Below, one piece after another: positions 11,965 through 24,323 of a stretch of DNA of 64,000 nucleotides (its first letter is position 1; each line of letters starts with the position of its first letter). The stretch is taken from NCBI GenBank assembly GCA_030280995.1, contig JASXTE010000013.1, forward strand, positions 14,287,501 to 14,351,500, written 5' to 3'. Origin of the DNA: Hemileia vastatrix. Its lineage: Eukaryota; Basidiomycota; Pucciniomycetes; Pucciniales; Zaghouaniaceae. The notes below the pieces were generated by a model, which saw nothing but the letters and a program-made list of their open reading frames with translations, was not told the DNA's origin and made no database searches. The position numbers were made by a program, and so were the translations under genes.

Positions 11965-13059
11965 AAAAAATTAAAACCCAGACTGACCCCAGGTCTCATC
12001 TTCAAAATCCAACAAAATAACATACAAGGGCACAACCCTGTTGTCAAAATAACCAGTATACACATGGGCCAATCAACCAGCCCATCCAGGAGACCAATCT
12101 TTAAATTTTGGCACATCTTTCTCTTTCCACTGAGTTTTTTGAGAATCCAGTGCACCAACAAAAACACAATTTTCTAAATTTGAGCCATCCCAAACAACAG
12201 CCCCTTTTTCATCAATAAAAAAATCCTGATTACCAGAATTAAAATCAGATCCAGCCAGTTAAACCTCCTGGGGGAAGTATAAACCTTCATCAGAAACACA
12301 TTTTTCACTAGCCAGTTTAACCTCATGGGGGAGGGTAGAAAAATCTTCAGCACCTTTTGTGCTAGCCCTAACCAGTGGAAAATCTCTTTCAAACTCCCCA
12401 GAATCAGAATCTTTATCTTTTGGTGGCCTACTTAAAAACCCATCAGGCATAGTAAAAGTTTTACCTGGCTTGTGAACCAGGTCAAAAGAAAAATTTTGAA
12501 TAAATGCCACCCACCTAGTCATTGGAGCATTTGGAAGACTAGATGTGTTGATCATCTGAGCCAAAGATCTTGCATTCACCTGCAGCTCAGAATTCTGACC
12601 CCACAAAACAACCTGTAGCTTCTTCAAGATTTTAGCTACCCCACAAAATTCCAACTGAGGCTGAGAATACCTAGATTCCACCTCATTAATCACCACCAAC
12701 TCATTTCTTACTGGTCTGACCCTCCCAGTTTTATCTTTCTGATACAGAATAGCACCAGCAGTAATATAGCTTGAGTCCACTTCCAGATAAATTTTTCCAG
12801 CACCAACACCATAATCCAGCTTGTGAAGAATAATATCTTCACCTAGCAGCTTGTTCAACTTCTGAAAAGCCTCTTCACACTCTTCAGTCCATTCCCAGTC
12901 TGCATATTTTCTGATCAGCTTCCTTAAAGGTGAAGCCAACAAATGAAAATCTTTAATGAAAATTCTTACATACACACACACTCCCAAAAATCCCCTGACT
13001 TCAGTAGTATTTTTAGGTCTTGGCCATGACTGGATTTTATTAATCTTTTTCTTTTCCAT
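11946..13059 (-). pseudogene. RNase H and tether of the large gypsy copy
   Basis: The 13059-12259 frame is largely open: RT connection (KNTTEVRGFLGVCVYVRIFI), RNase H with IYLEVDSSYITAGAILYQ (first Asp) and RYSQPQLEFCGVAKILKKLQ (Glu region), then an Asp in the QVNARSLAQMINTSSLPNAP strand region and VHKPGKTFTMPDGFLSRPP at the end. A tether of acidic character leads to integrase. In the plus copy the equivalent region is 39637-40800. Confidence 0.8.
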
Positions 13060-13071
13060 AATCCTTCCCTC

Positions 13072-14173
13072 TTAACACACCACATGACCCAGAATTTCCA
13101 AAGCAGGAACACAAAAACAAAATTTTGACCCAGATATGGTCAAACCAGCCTCTTCAATCTTTAAAAACACACTCTCTAAAGTTATTTCATATTCCCGAAC
13201 AAAACTCCTTATACCAGGATTTTCTTTCAACACCTCATTACCATAATAAGTGGATGGTCCTTTAATTCCACCATCATCAATAAAAATTCCAGCAGGAGTA
13301 GGAGCCTCATTCTGGAAAATCCCATCCATTTGTGCTTGATAAACTTCCACTGAATTTGTTGCTCCTTGAGGCAGCCTCATGAGCTTAAATCTTTCCAAAA
13401 GAGTCTTAAAAGTTGTGAGAGGCCTTGAATCTACATGAAGTTCCCTCTCATCATAACCACCCATAATATTACCTAACCCATAACACACTCTTGCAGAAAA
13501 GCTTCAAAAAACTCCTCTTCACTTGGTGGCATACCAGCATCTTTGATAGTGACTCTATTCAAAGCTCTAAGATCATGAATCACTCTTAACTTTCCATTAT
13601 GCTTCTTTACACAGAAAACCGGACTTGAGTAACTGGATGTTGATTGTTTGTATAACCCAGTCCTGAATCTTTCCCTAACAATCTCCACAAAATCCTCTCT
13701 GATAGCAGCTGGAATTGGAATAGGTTTGATTTTCCTAGGTTCATGACAAACCACAGGAATCAAGTAAGGTTCCCCATAAGAGTGTTTCAACACCCCCTTT
13801 CATCCTCTAAAAGTACCACAGCCTTCTCTATCAGCACAATAACATGCAACAAAAACTTCTTTTCCTCTTCAGACAACCACCCATCAAGACCAAAATTAAC
13901 AACTTTCAACCTCTCCACAGTCACTATAGAAGTTTCCACAAAGTCAAGAGGATTCTTCACAAGAGGAGTACAGTACATATCTCATGAAAATGGAGGTCTC
14001 TTCAAAGGATGATTCAAACCCACAGGAATAGGCTCATTGAAAGGCCTAATCTTCCGAGATACCTTCTTATATTTTGCTGCTCCACCTTCAACTTGAGGAA
14101 TCTTCAGGAATTCTTCTTTACCAGACATAGAACAAAAACCAAGGGCTTCCCCATTTCTCACATTTGTGGCCAA
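13072..14173 (-). pseudogene. Reverse transcriptase of the large gypsy copy
   Basis: The frames from 14173 to 13072 carry PIPIPAAIREDFVEIVRERF, SPVFCVKKHNGKLRVIHDLR, ALNRVTIKDAGMPP, MGGYDERELHVDS and GIFIDDGGIKGPSTYYG. The FIDD box matches YxDD, so the active site is retained, but a frameshift near 13480 splits the domain. The N-terminal leader contains the repeated module SFGVVRLGSKSK discussed for the plus copy. Confidence 0.8.
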
Positions 14174-15479
14174 TTTAATGTTTTTGAAAGGTGTAGAAGG
14201 AACCCTAGAGGTGCACAGCTAGGAGAACTTACTTTTAGACCCTAATCTCACCACTCCAAAGCTTTTCCTCACATCTGCATCATCATCTTCATTCAAATCT
14301 TCCAAATTTTCAAATATTGACTCATCCACATGATCACCTCTTCTAAACTTGTGCAGTTTAACTTCATGCTGGAGGCCCAAATTGTGCAGTTTAACCTCAT
14401 TTTGGATGACTTTATCTTTCTGATCTTCACAAAAATTGATTTTAGTTTCTTTCTTCATTATCTTCAAATTTTTTGTTGATTATCTTTAATAATCTTGAAA
14501 TTTTTTCCTCTTTTCTTGAGTCTTCTTCTGACCTACAAAAATAACCAGGGGTTTCCCCAATGCACATAGGTGTGGCCAAGGTAATGTTTTTGAAATTTAT
14601 AGAAGAAACTCTAGTAACCACACAATATAGGGGGTGGACTTGCTAGCAATTACACAACCTTGGACCCAAACTCACCACAGATTGAATGCACATTGAGCTA
14701 TTGAAAAAGGAAGCATAAAATCAGGGATGAACACCACTCAGCAGAACAGTTTTAGGTGGGTGTTCAAGTAGATTTCAGTATGGGTTTAATATGAGTTCAG
14801 TCTTGGTTCCATATGAGTTCCATCTGAGTTCAGGTTGGGGACTTGCTAGCAAGTCCACCCCCTATATTGCGTAGTGAGTGGTGCACAATTGGAAGGACTT
14901 ACCTTTAGGCCCCCATCTCACCACTCCAAAGCTTTTCCTCATATCTTTCAATAATGATATGTAACTAATCTTCTTTCTTGAACTTTGATAAAAAATAATT
15001 GAAAATCTTAAGAGATAGCAGAGACTTGATAAAAAACTTGAAGAATACTTGCAGAGAAGAGAAACATTAAAAAGAGAAAGTTTAAAATCCACTTAGTATA
15101 TCTCTAAGGGATCTGACCTAATACAACCTGGGATTTCCTCATCTTGAGGAGAGGTTGTAGCACTAGGTTGATCAGCCCTCATTACTCTAAAAAAGACAGA
15201 CTCCTACTAGAGCCTGAGCTGCACTCCAAAAAAACCAGAGGCAGCACCCACTTCTCTTCTTTTCTTGCAACAATCCATACACAAGCACATAAATGACAAG
15301 ACAGGCCTGGTTTTCAACCATCCTCTCATGGGTATGATAGCCTCACGTGAAGCCTTCTTTCATCTTCACCAGTCAATTCCAAAATGATTACCACATCAAA
15401 CTGATATCCAAATCTTGCTTGAAAATCCATCAAGAATGGCCAACACAAAACTGCTTTCACTTCCCCCTTGGCAACTTAA
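14174..15479 (-). other. PR-RT spacer with duplicated module, split by a MITE
   Basis: Collinear with 37780-38640 of the plus copy. It contains two copies of the RKSFGVVR-type module (around 14220-14270 and 14880-14940), each followed by the GTGCA...CTAG...TTCAAAAACATTA block. The MITE at 14616-14876 sits in the second module. The stretch at 14990-15110 is AT-rich and resembles the pyrimidine-rich segment of the plus copy at 37860-37975. Confidence 0.6.
14616..14876. mobile_element. CACTA-like MITE, copy 1
   Basis: A 261-bp nonautonomous element. The right end, read inward, is CACTACGCAATATAGGGGG followed by TGGACTTGCTAGCAAGTCC; the left end matches with a few transitions. It is flanked by AGT on both sides. 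Uninterrupted paralogous sequences at 38077-38093 and 38521-38533 show the empty site (CTAG then a purine/pyrimidine and GGTGC), which confirms a 3-bp target duplication as in the CACTA/EnSpm superfamily. It has no coding capacity. A second copy is at 51553-51813. Confidence 0.85.
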
Positions 15480-15805
15480 AAATGAACCTTCCCTGAGGCT
15501 CCACCAACATCTAATTTGACAAATTAATATGCTCCCACCAATTCTGTGACATGGCTACCAATCTTTCTTAAATTTCCACCAATACCAGTCTTAATGGGGA
15601 GGCACAAATTAGTAGCCTCATATAAAGAAATCAGGTTAATCTGAGAACCTGAATCCACAAATGACTTAGCCTCCCTACCATTCAGGGTGACATTGAAAAA
15701 ACTCAGAGGAGCAGAAAAAAAAGCTTTAAACCCTTCACCAAACCTTTTAGCAGAATAACAAATGTATTCCACCTCCCCAGAAGAAACTCTTCTCCTGGTC
15801 AACAA
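15480..15805 (-). pseudogene. Aspartic protease of the large gypsy copy
   Basis: Minus-strand frame with the catalytic motif AKSFVDSGSQINLIS (DSG) followed by NLCLPIKTGIGGNLRKIGSH. It is in the same frame as the preceding gag segment (TRRRVSSGEVEYIC), so Gag and PR were probably one polyprotein; the frame shift in the plus copy is then damage, not a programmed event. Confidence 0.75.
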
Positions 15806-15826
15806 CTTCTATTGTCTACCAGCCAA

Positions 15827-17583
15827 TCAAGGACTGATAGCATACAGCTCCCCATAAGTAAGTGAAACCTGACCCTGATTCATCCTATCCAACACATAGT
15901 CCATAAAATTAACTTGAGAAGTGACACATAGCCTCTTAAAGTGAGCCCTTAGCTTCACCACCTTGGTCCTAGAAAATTCTTGAGGACTAGAACCACCAAC
16001 AGATTTTCCTTCAACAGAAATCAAACCAGATCCCTCACCAGACCCTCTAACTCCAGCAGGCTTTAGGAATGAAGCCAAAGAGACATCCTCCTCAGTGACA
16101 GGATCAACATCCATAGGCATTGGCTCACCATTCATGTCCAATTCTCCAAAACTAGTGGGGCCCATATCAGCTATACCCTTCTGCATTTTATACAGCTCCT
16201 CTTTGCTGTACTTCTTCTTAGCTGCACTCAGATTAAGATCCATCTTTGAAGCCTTAGGCTTTGGTTGAGCCATAGAGCTTCTCTTAGTCCTACAATATTT
16301 CCTGCTTCCACATCATACACACCAGCCAAGCATTCCCCCCTTGACTTTACACCACAATAATACAACTCCAACCCACAAAAAAAAGATGTTAATGAGACTA
16401 TATTAGCCTCCTTACCTATTCCCTTGATATGCTCTCCACCTTTACCAGAAGAGGAAGCCTCATTAGGAAACTCTTAAAAACTTTGCTTCCTTGAGTTGAC
16501 ATTATGTCTCCTCCTCACCAAGTCCACTGGAACCTGACCATCACTAGGCTTAACAAAAGAAACATCAGGAAACTTAAAAATTTTCCCATAAAATTTCATC
16601 TTCCTTCCAGACACATCTTTATTCAGTGGCCAACAATTATTGGACTTTTGTCCTTTCCTGCTACAGTAAGAACAGACCCAAGGATCACTTCTACCAGCTC
16701 TCCTTTCAAAATCCCTAGGCAGAGAAGGAGCCTTATTGGCCTTATGAGCCTCCTGAACAAACATATGTAGATTTTTTTTAGATAAGCCAACTACTCCACT
16801 TCTGGATTAACCTCTTTAAGCTTCTCAGGAGCCTTCCCCTTTTTCACACTCTCCTTCTTCCTCCTTGAATCCTCCACATTTTCAGCAAAGGCTTCACTGA
16901 CCTTGCTAACATACTTGGTGCTGGCTTCTTGGAAAGAATCCAGCTCCAATAGTTTGAGGTGGTACTCCACAAACTCCTTCACCATAGAAAGAGAAGGAAA
17001 CTCCTGGTTCCAATTGGGAAGAACCTTCACTTTGTCCTTCCTTTCCAACTCCTTCAACACATCAACCCTGACCTCTCTTGCTAGAGGGGACCAAAAAATA
17101 TCCTTTGAAGAATCAGTACTTTCCATCTCCTGCATATCCACCAAATAATCCACCATTGGCTTTGAATGATCCACAAACTTCCTATAGAAGTGAAGATTAT
17201 CCACCCCACCATAAAATTTCTATTAAATTGTAATTATATTGAGATTCACTATAGAGTACCTGGATCCCCACCTGTCTGTCATCTTCAGACACAACTGTTT
17301 CCAATACTTTCTCCTATAACCCTCCATATCAGCTACCTCCTTTAAAAGAGCCCTGTCACCAATGTAGAAGATGACTTGCTTCACCATGTTCAAGTGAGAA
17401 GCACCATCCAGATTCCCAGAAGATTCAAACATTTCCAGAAATAACTTCACACTCCCCCATAAACATAGGCCCCTTCCAGGACTTGATCCTGACAGAAGGC
17501 CTAAAAGAAACAGGATGGTTAACATCCTCAAAAGTACCTGCAGTGCCACAACCTACACTATAGAAAGAGGGTCCAGAGGCCAT
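15827..17583 (-). pseudogene. Gag of the large gypsy copy
   Basis: Start at 17583 (MASGPSF), matching the MASGSS start of the plus copy at 35397. The frames then give the capsid-like region (HLNMVKQVIFYIGDRALL), a coiled basic segment, a zinc knuckle CSYCSRKGQKSNNC in which His is replaced by Gln, and an acidic linker (MNGEPMPMDVDPVTEEDV). Frameshifts lie near 17210, 16780 and 16470. The other copy keeps the His but has lost the first two Cys of the knuckle, so each copy decayed independently. Confidence 0.75.
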
Positions 17584-17670
17584 GTTCAAATCAAATCCAG
17601 AAACCCAATTTCAAACCAAAGAAGAGAAACCAACAGTAACACAAAATCCAAAAAGCTGAAAAATCCTCCT

Positions 17671-17728
17671 TCTACATTGGGTGCCAGAAATGTAGACAAT
17701 CATATAGTACTAGCTATAGGCCCTGTCC
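17671..17728 (-). other. PBS and 5' LTR stub of the large gypsy copy
   Basis: The PBS (17671-17686) reads TGGCACCCAATGTAGA on the minus strand, against TGGCGCCCAACGTGGG in the plus copy: all differences are G-to-A or C-to-T. After the same 4-nt gap the LTR edge TGTAGACAATC starts at 17691, and the match stops after about 38 bp. Confidence 0.7.
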
Positions 17729-19137
17729 AAAAATTTTACTCTCTGAGCACAGTTTTTTAATACAGTATGGAAATATAGGCCACAGAAAGAAAAAACTTAG
17801 AGGGAAGTGTATACTAGACTATAGGACAGGAGTATGGTATGTACTTGAGGAAATTGTGGCTAGCCCTAGAGAAATAGTATAGAATTAGAGAGCAGTGTCA
17901 AGCAAGGGTATATATTTCACACTTAGATAAATGAAACAGCTCTTAAAAAGTGAGCTAAAAATAACCATTGCTAATAGAAACTTTTAGGAATTCTTAAACA
18001 TGGTGCTAGAAGAACAAGTGACAAAAGAGAGGGTCAAATATGCAGCACTCGATGACAATGATAAAAGTAAAAGTAAGACTCTAGATAGGGAAGGGTACAT
18101 AATTAGCATGAAGGGTTTCACAATTAGTGGATACTCATATGGAAAGCACACATTTCATAAAAAGAATTGAAAGCAGTACAATACTTATTATGAAGTTAAG
18201 GGTCTCAGGAAGTGCAGTGTAAGGTGCCCCAAGTTGATTTTGTCTTGATAATGGAAGCTCTATTAAAATGAACTGATACTAATGTTGTAATTAGATTACT
18301 GAGATAGTTAGGTTACCATTTGATACACTTAGATTAGTGTTAAACATGTGTAGAGAATCCAGTAGGGGAAGAAAGCATAGGGAAGGGCACTAGACATACA
18401 GTTTATATATAAAAGAGGACTCACTCTTTGATTAAGGGAGTGTATGAAAATAGTTAGACTGGAAAAAATAATTGTGTAAATATAATATTATTATATTAGA
18501 TATAAAGAAACATAGATATATTTTATTTTTGTGTGCATAATGGGTGTACATAGCCAGAAGTAGCTCTGTAGAGTTTTTTTACTGCTAAAGTAAGGATAGT
18601 ATTGGATAGAGCACTTAAAAGTGGGAGAGACTGAGAATACTAGCACTTAATCAGAATAGATCTAGCCATCAGTAGATTAATTATATTCTAAATATATTGA
18701 TTCTTTTTTTTAAAAATTCTCTATTAGAAAATTCTCTCTACTCTTCTTTTCTCCACCACCACACTTACATCTATTTTATCAATGTCTTTTTTAAATTAGA
18801 GTGGCAGGCGCTTATTTCTTAAATTAGTTTTTGATAGGAGAACCAAACCATATTGGATTGTGTCAATAGTTTAGTATTATAGGAATCTCCTTTCTACAAT
18901 AAGCTTCCCAACAGTAGAAAATGGATTGTAAGTGTAGTTTATTTATAGATATTTTTTAGGGCTTTGTCATTAGGACGTAATCAAGCAGGTTCTTCAAGGA
19001 ATATTTGTAGGGTCTATAATAAGTGGATAAGATAAAGCTGTTATCACAAGATAGAATAGGGCTGTATTGAAATAATATAGTCAGTTTAGTTTTTTTGTGA
19101 TTGTTTAATTTTTAATAGAATTTTAAAGTTAGATAGG
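17729..19137. other. AT-rich noncoding stretch, nothing recognised
   Basis: I find no open frame with a motif, no second copy in this window and no structural RNA. It lies between the broken LTR stub and the next LTR, so it is probably older repeat remnant. Confidence 0.4.
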
Positions 19138-19454
19138 TGTTAGGATTTGATTGAGAGGTGAGAAGGAGGAGCACTATGGGTGCTATGCATTGTGAGAGGT
19201 AGAAGAGGGGATATTGCATAAGGGGATTATACCCAGAAAGCACTGTGGAACACTTCTAATCAGACAACATATCTAGTAATTTAGTTACTCTCTAGTCTCA
19301 CTTCTCAATTATCATAGTCATTACCGTCTTCCCTCACTTTTAGAAGCCCCAAAATAGTCAGTCTTAGTTAGTCTCACTACTGTACACAGAATATTCACTC
19401 CCATCTCAGGCTAGTGTAAGCACTAGTAGTAGTCTGCCTTCTTAAGTCTTAACA
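19138..19454 (+). repeat. 5' LTR (317 bp)
   Basis: TGTTAGGATTTGATTGAGAG at the left edge and AAGTCTTAACA at the right edge; clearly the same sequence as 24324-24641 with scattered transitions. Confidence 0.85.
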
Positions 19455-19509
19455 ATTTTTCTGATCTTGATTGATGCACTACTGGAGAGAAATGGATCCT
19501 TAAGGTTAA

Positions 19510-20540
19510 CCTGATGCAGAAACCCTTGCTGCAATGTAAGAGAAAGTGGCACACTTGCAAGAAAAAAATTCCAGACTCATGGAATGTCTAGCAGAAGAAA
19601 GGCCCTCATATTGCGGCCCCACTAAAGTGGATCTGGATGCTGCTGAAGCCAGGGCACAGGCACTGCCTACGACACCAGTGCCACTTGTTGAAGGCCCAAA
19701 GATTGCAGTCCCAGAAATCTTTGATGGGAAAAGGGGCCCCCAGGAAGATCAGTATGTGTTACAGGTAAACCTCTATGTCTTGCTGAACAGGAATAAGCTC
19801 CCAGACAAGTAAAAATAGATTGGGCTCCCAAAATTGTACCTCACAGATGAGGCAGCATTCTGGGTAATTTTATTCACCAAGGAGCTCCTTGAAAAATACA
19901 AGTAAGCAACAATGTCCCGCCAGTTAGTGGCCACATTTTAGTTAGCTTTTGGTGACCCTGACATGGTCAAAAACTCTGATCATGGGCTAAACCAGCTATT
20001 CCAAAAAAATTCAGTGGCCAAGTATGTGTCAGAATTCCAGGGCCACACCAGCTACATCACAACATGGGGAGAAGGGGTGCTCAGTTCTCACTTCAGAAAT
20101 GGGCTCTCATCAAAAATAAGAAATGCCCTAATCAGCTACCCTTGTCCAATTTCCCTCCAAGCACTCATGGAGCTGGATTTCCAAATTGATAATGAGTTTA
20201 CACATCAGAAAATAGATGGTTGAAGGGGAGCTTTTCAGTGGCACAACTATGCCTCATCAAGTGGGGCCAGTACCAGGGACCCAAATTCCATTGATATCAA
20301 TGCAGTAAATGCACACGGTGCTAGTGGGAGAAGAAAGTTGCCTGATGAGAAAAACCAGAGGCATATGAGTAGAGGTCTGTGCCTCCAATGTGGGAGTGGT
20401 GGTGATTTTGAGAGGGATTTTAGGGGGAAAATAAAGGTTAATGAGGTGGAGAATAGCACAGGAAATTCACAGGTAAAAGACAGTTCTCTGGAGTTAAGGT
20501 TGAATCCTCCTTCAGTGAATTGGAGGGAAAGTATAAGGTT
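19510..20540 (+). pseudogene. Gag of the 5.5-kb chromovirus
   Basis: The frame starting near 19534 reads EKNSRLMECLAEERPSYCGP and then the capsid motif PEIFDGKRGPQEDQYVLQVN; 19963-20223 continues it (AKYVSEFQGHTSYITTWGEG). A degenerate knuckle CLQCGSGGDFERDF lies near 20380-20420 and has lost His and the last Cys. There are several in-frame stops. Gag would form the virus-like particle. Confidence 0.7.
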
Positions 20541-20578
20541 TATTTAGAGAAGAATTATAAGCATTTAAACCACTTGAC

Positions 20579-20890
20579 GTGAATGATAATTGTATTATAA
20601 TGAGCTTTCCTTTAATGACCCTTGACACCACAACAAATTTTCAAGCCCTACTGGACTTTGGGGCCACAAAATGTTTTACTTCTAACAAGTTCTTACATGG
20701 AAATAAAATGAAAAAATTAAAATCAGACCACCCTAGGTATCTAACTATTTTTGATGGATCCCCAGGTTGGGGAGGAGAAGTAAGTGAGAAGGTTTTTTGC
20801 AGGTTCTGGTGTGACAGAAGGGGGTCTCAGTGCAAGGAATATGGGAAAAACCTGAAGGACCAGTATGACATGACTGGACTTATATAGCCC
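20579..20890 (+). pseudogene. Aspartic protease of the 5.5-kb chromovirus
   Basis: The motif FQALLDFGATKCFTSNKFL is the protease flap/active-site region, with DFGAT in place of DSGAT. The nucleotide change TCT to TTT would explain it. The catalytic Asp is kept, but the downstream frame is degraded. Confidence 0.6.
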
Positions 20891-21429
20891 ACAAATTGTT
20901 TGGAAGGAAAGGGGATTCTGGCACTAAAGTATTGGCTCCCTGGCCCATCCTGGAAAGTATTCTGATGTTTTGTTATCAGCAGTTGACTTTCCACAAGATC
21001 TGATGCTTCCTCTTGATTTTAAGCAGAATTCTTTGAATGGGGCACCAGCGGGAAGCACCTGGGAGGAGCAGAAAGGGAGTGAAGTGCACCAAGAAGAGGA
21101 GAAGGTGCACAAAAAAAGGGGAAGGCAGAAAATGGAAAGGAGGATGGCACAGAGAAAGCTTTTGTCCCCTGGCCTCTTAAGGGTAAGGGGCCCCTCCCAT
21201 TGAGTTTCTTGTGTTTAATTATCATCAGTAGACTTTCTGCAAGAACTGAAACTTTCTCTTTATGCTAATTTTCAGGACTTGAAGGGGGCGCTGGAGGAAG
21301 AGGAGGAGCTGGAATGTGACACAACAGCTTGGAACATATCTGCCAAGATTGAAGCCAAGGTCCAGTCTTCAAAGCCAAAAGAAAGCCTCAAGGAAGTGGT
21401 CTCTAAAGCTTATTGGTGATTCTTACTGC
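20891..21429 (+). other. PR-RT linker, low-complexity charged
   Basis: The frames alternate between acidic/lysine-rich segments (EVHQEEEKVHKKRGRQK near 21075-21125 and DLKGALEEEEELECDTT near 21280). In chromoviruses this is a variable linker. No separate gene is indicated. Confidence 0.5.
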
Positions 21430-22760
21430 TTTTTGAAGATGCAGAAGTCAAGACCCTACCACCTCATTTACCATATGACTTTGCCATTGATCTGATGCCA
21501 GGCGCAACCCCTAAATTCAGCTGAATGATCCCATTATCAACCCTAGAGTCAAAATCTCTAAGAGAGTTGATTGATGTGAATTTGAAAAATGGCTTTATTA
21601 GGGAATTTAAATCTCCCTGGGCTACCCCTGTGATCTCTTCAGGAAAAAAAGTATGGTTCATTAAGAACTTGCATGGATTTCAGATGGTTAAATGCACTGA
21701 AAGTAAAGAACAGTTATCCCCTTCCTTTTACTAGTAGCTAATTGATAGTCTTCAATGCGCAGAAATCTTTACATTTCTAGATCTTAGGGAAGTTCACCAC
21801 AACATACATGTAAAAGAATGTGATGAACACAAACTGGCATTTTGCACTAAATTTAGTCATTTTAAATGGTTGGTAATGCCATTTGGTCCATGTAATGCAC
21901 CTGAAACTTTCTAACACCTCACCAACAGTATCTTTAGAGACAGAATAGGGATAGATGTAGTGGTACACCTGGTAACATTTTTATTTACTCTAGATCAATG
22001 GAGGAGCACTAGATACTTATAAAGGATTGTTTGCAGCACTTGAGGGAGGCACAGATATGGATAAACTGGAGAAATGTCTCTTCTCAGTGAGTGAGATCCC
22101 ATACTTGGGTATGGTAATTTCAATGAATAAGGTTAAAATAGACCAGTAGAAATTAAATAAGGTAAAATAATGGCCAAGACCAGATTCAGTAAAGGAGCTC
22201 CATTCACTTCTAGGCTTTGCAAGTTTTTTCCACCATTTTATTGAAAATTACTCCCACATTAGCTAACCATTGCACAACCTCACAAAGAAGGAAGCCAAAT
22301 TTATCTGGACAAGTAGTCGACAAGATGTGTTTCACTACCTGCAAATGCAATTTGTGACACTCCCCATTCTTGCAACCCCTGACTTATTAAAGCCATTTGT
22401 TATGGAATGAAACTTCTCAGATTTTACACTAGGTACATTATTATCTCAATACAATTCTGAAAATATTTTTCACCCAGTAGCTTATTTTTCACAAACACTT
22501 CTAGGCCCCAAATTAAACTATGAAATATATGATGAGGAGTTATTGGCACTAGTAGAAGCAGTATGCACCTGGTGCCACTATTTGGAAGGAGGGCCTCACA
22601 GGTTACAATTTATTATTTACATGGATCATAAAAACTTGGAAACTTTTTTAACCACTAAAAAGTTGACTCACCAGGCAGAAATGCTAAGCACCATTAATTT
22701 TGATGTTTTATTCTAACCAGGGAAGAAAAGAGGAGAAACTTATGCTCTATCACAACATCC
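21430..22760 (+). pseudogene. Reverse transcriptase-RNase H of the 5.5-kb chromovirus
   Basis: Characteristic gypsy RT blocks: HLPYDFAIDLMPGATPKFS, KNGFIREFKSPWATPVI, FLDLREVHHNIHVKECDEHK (first catalytic Asp), WLVMPFGPCNAPETF, then a ruined YxDD box (HLVT near 21965-21980). The RNase H part follows at 22190-22760: LHSLLGFASFFHHFIENYSH, NYEIYDEELLALVEAV, FIIYMDHKNLETFLTTKKLT. At least six stops interrupt it. Confidence 0.8.
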
Positions 22761-22764
22761 TGAC

Positions 22765-23870
22765 TTGCGCCCAGTACTGGGTCAACTACACACTGTTGGG
22801 GTGATGTTGTTGAAGGGAGATCTTGAAGAGGGGGTAATCCTAGACAATGTGGAATTGGTGGATGAGGATTTGATGGAATGGGTAAGAAGGAGGCATGAAA
22901 ATAATGAGGGAGTGAATGAGTTGGTGAAGGCACTGTTATCAAAGGAGGTATGGGTAAGTAAAGGATTGGAGGAGTATCACCTGGAAGGGGGAGTGCTGTA
23001 TTTGAATGGGAGAATAGTGATGCCAAATGATAAGGAGCTCAAGAGGCAGGTGGTCAAGTCAAGGAACAATTTCACAATGGAAGGACACACAGGACTGCTG
23101 AAGACTGTGGAGTTTGTGAGTCATAACTTTTACTGGAAGTCCATGAAGGCATATGTCCAGTGCATGTAGTGGCATGTGACTCTTTACACAGGAACAAGCT
23201 TATTCCTACAACAGCACCACTGACACCAATAGACATTTCCAAGCAGCCATGGAAGGAGCTCTCCTATGATCTTATAGTGGAATTACCCAAGTCTCAAGGA
23301 AAGAATGCTATCCTCCCAGTAGTTAAATGCTGCACCAAGATGCCACACTTTGTCCCCACCACTACCAAGGTTACATCAGAGTGTATTTCAGACTTAATTG
23401 TGGTGTATTTCTGGAAACTACATGATTTTCCTGAAAGTATAGTATCAGATAGGGGAAGTATTTTGAACTCTAAGCTGTTCAAATCAATGTATGAGCAACT
23501 GAAAACTAATCCCATCTTGTTAACACATGGCATATACAGACTAACAGGCAATCTGAGGTTCTAAAAAAGGTAATTGAACAGTATTTTTACCATTCCTTTA
23601 ACTATCAGCAAGATGATTGGTTTCAGCTGTTACCATTGGCTGAATTCTCATACAATAGCCAGACACATGATGCAACAGGCATGTCACCTTTTTTCCAGCT
23701 ATGGACATCACCCAACATTCTCAATTGGTACCCCATCCATGTTACAAGTCCCAGAAGCGGAAGAAATAATTCAAAGAATATTAAGCATATGACAAGAACT
23801 AGAAGCAGCTATCAAATTATCTCAGCAGTCAACAAAGAATCATCATGATCAAGGAAGGACCCAGAGTTTC
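22765..23870 (+). pseudogene. Integrase of the 5.5-kb chromovirus
   Basis: The zinc-binding region (EGHTGLLKTVEFVSHNFYW...YVQC, 23085-23168) is followed after a frameshift by the core (KQPWKELSYDLIVELPKSQG, first Asp in YDL; ESIVSDRGSILNSKLFKSMY, second Asp) and the segment LPLAEFSYNSQTHDATGMSP at 23630-23700. The domain with the catalytic Glu (near 23530) is broken by frameshifts. Confidence 0.8.
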
Positions 23871-23879
23871 ATGCTACAG

Positions 23880-24312
23880 GTAGGTGACAAGGTTTAGCTA
23901 AGCTTTTTTTCCCTTTCCACATTGAGACCAAGCACTAAGTTAGATCACAAGAAAGTGGGGCTATTCAAAGTCAAAAGCAAGGTATTTGACTCAGCTTATG
24001 AACTGGAACTACCAATCTCAATTAGACAAGTACATTCAGTTTTCAACATTTCATAGCTCACAAAGCATAAAGAAGATACAATCCCAGGACATCAAGAAGA
24101 GCCATCAGCACCAATCCAGGTAGAAAATCAAGAGGATTTTGAGGTGGAAAAGGATGTTTATAAGAGGTTTCACAGGGGAAAGGTTCAGTACTTAGTGCAC
24201 TTGAGAGGACATTTGATTAGAGATAGGTCTTGGGAACCAGTGGAAAATTTGGCAAATGCTAAAAAAAAGTTGAAGGAGTTTGAGAAAGAGCGCAGGGGGC
24301 AGGAGGGGTAAA
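23880..24312 (+). pseudogene. Integrase C-terminus and chromodomain
   Basis: The frames in this interval give the GPY-like region (degenerate, KKVGLFKVKSKVFDSAYEL) and then a chromodomain: EVEKDVYKRFHRGKVQYLVH and DRSWEPVENLANAKKKLKEF, ending at a TAA near 24312. The aromatic positions Y, W and the SWEP motif are visible. It is followed within 12 nt by the polypurine tract and 3' LTR. Confidence 0.75.
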
Positions 24313-24323
24313 AGAGGGGGTAA

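Larger units (their letters stand above)
9571..17728 (-). mobile_element. Large Ty3/gypsy element, truncated minus-strand copy
   Basis: Both ends carry the same LTR edge (TGTAGACAATC). The internal order gag-PR-RT-RNase H-IN is collinear with the 12.9-kb copy at 34215-47115. It inserted into the gag of the gypsy remnant to its left. The 3' LTR lacks its first ~150 bp, together with the ~4 kb that in the other copy holds the antisense genes. The 5' LTR is only a stub of about 38 bp. A CACTA-like MITE (14616-14876) lies within it. Stops and frameshifts are frequent throughout. Confidence 0.85.
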
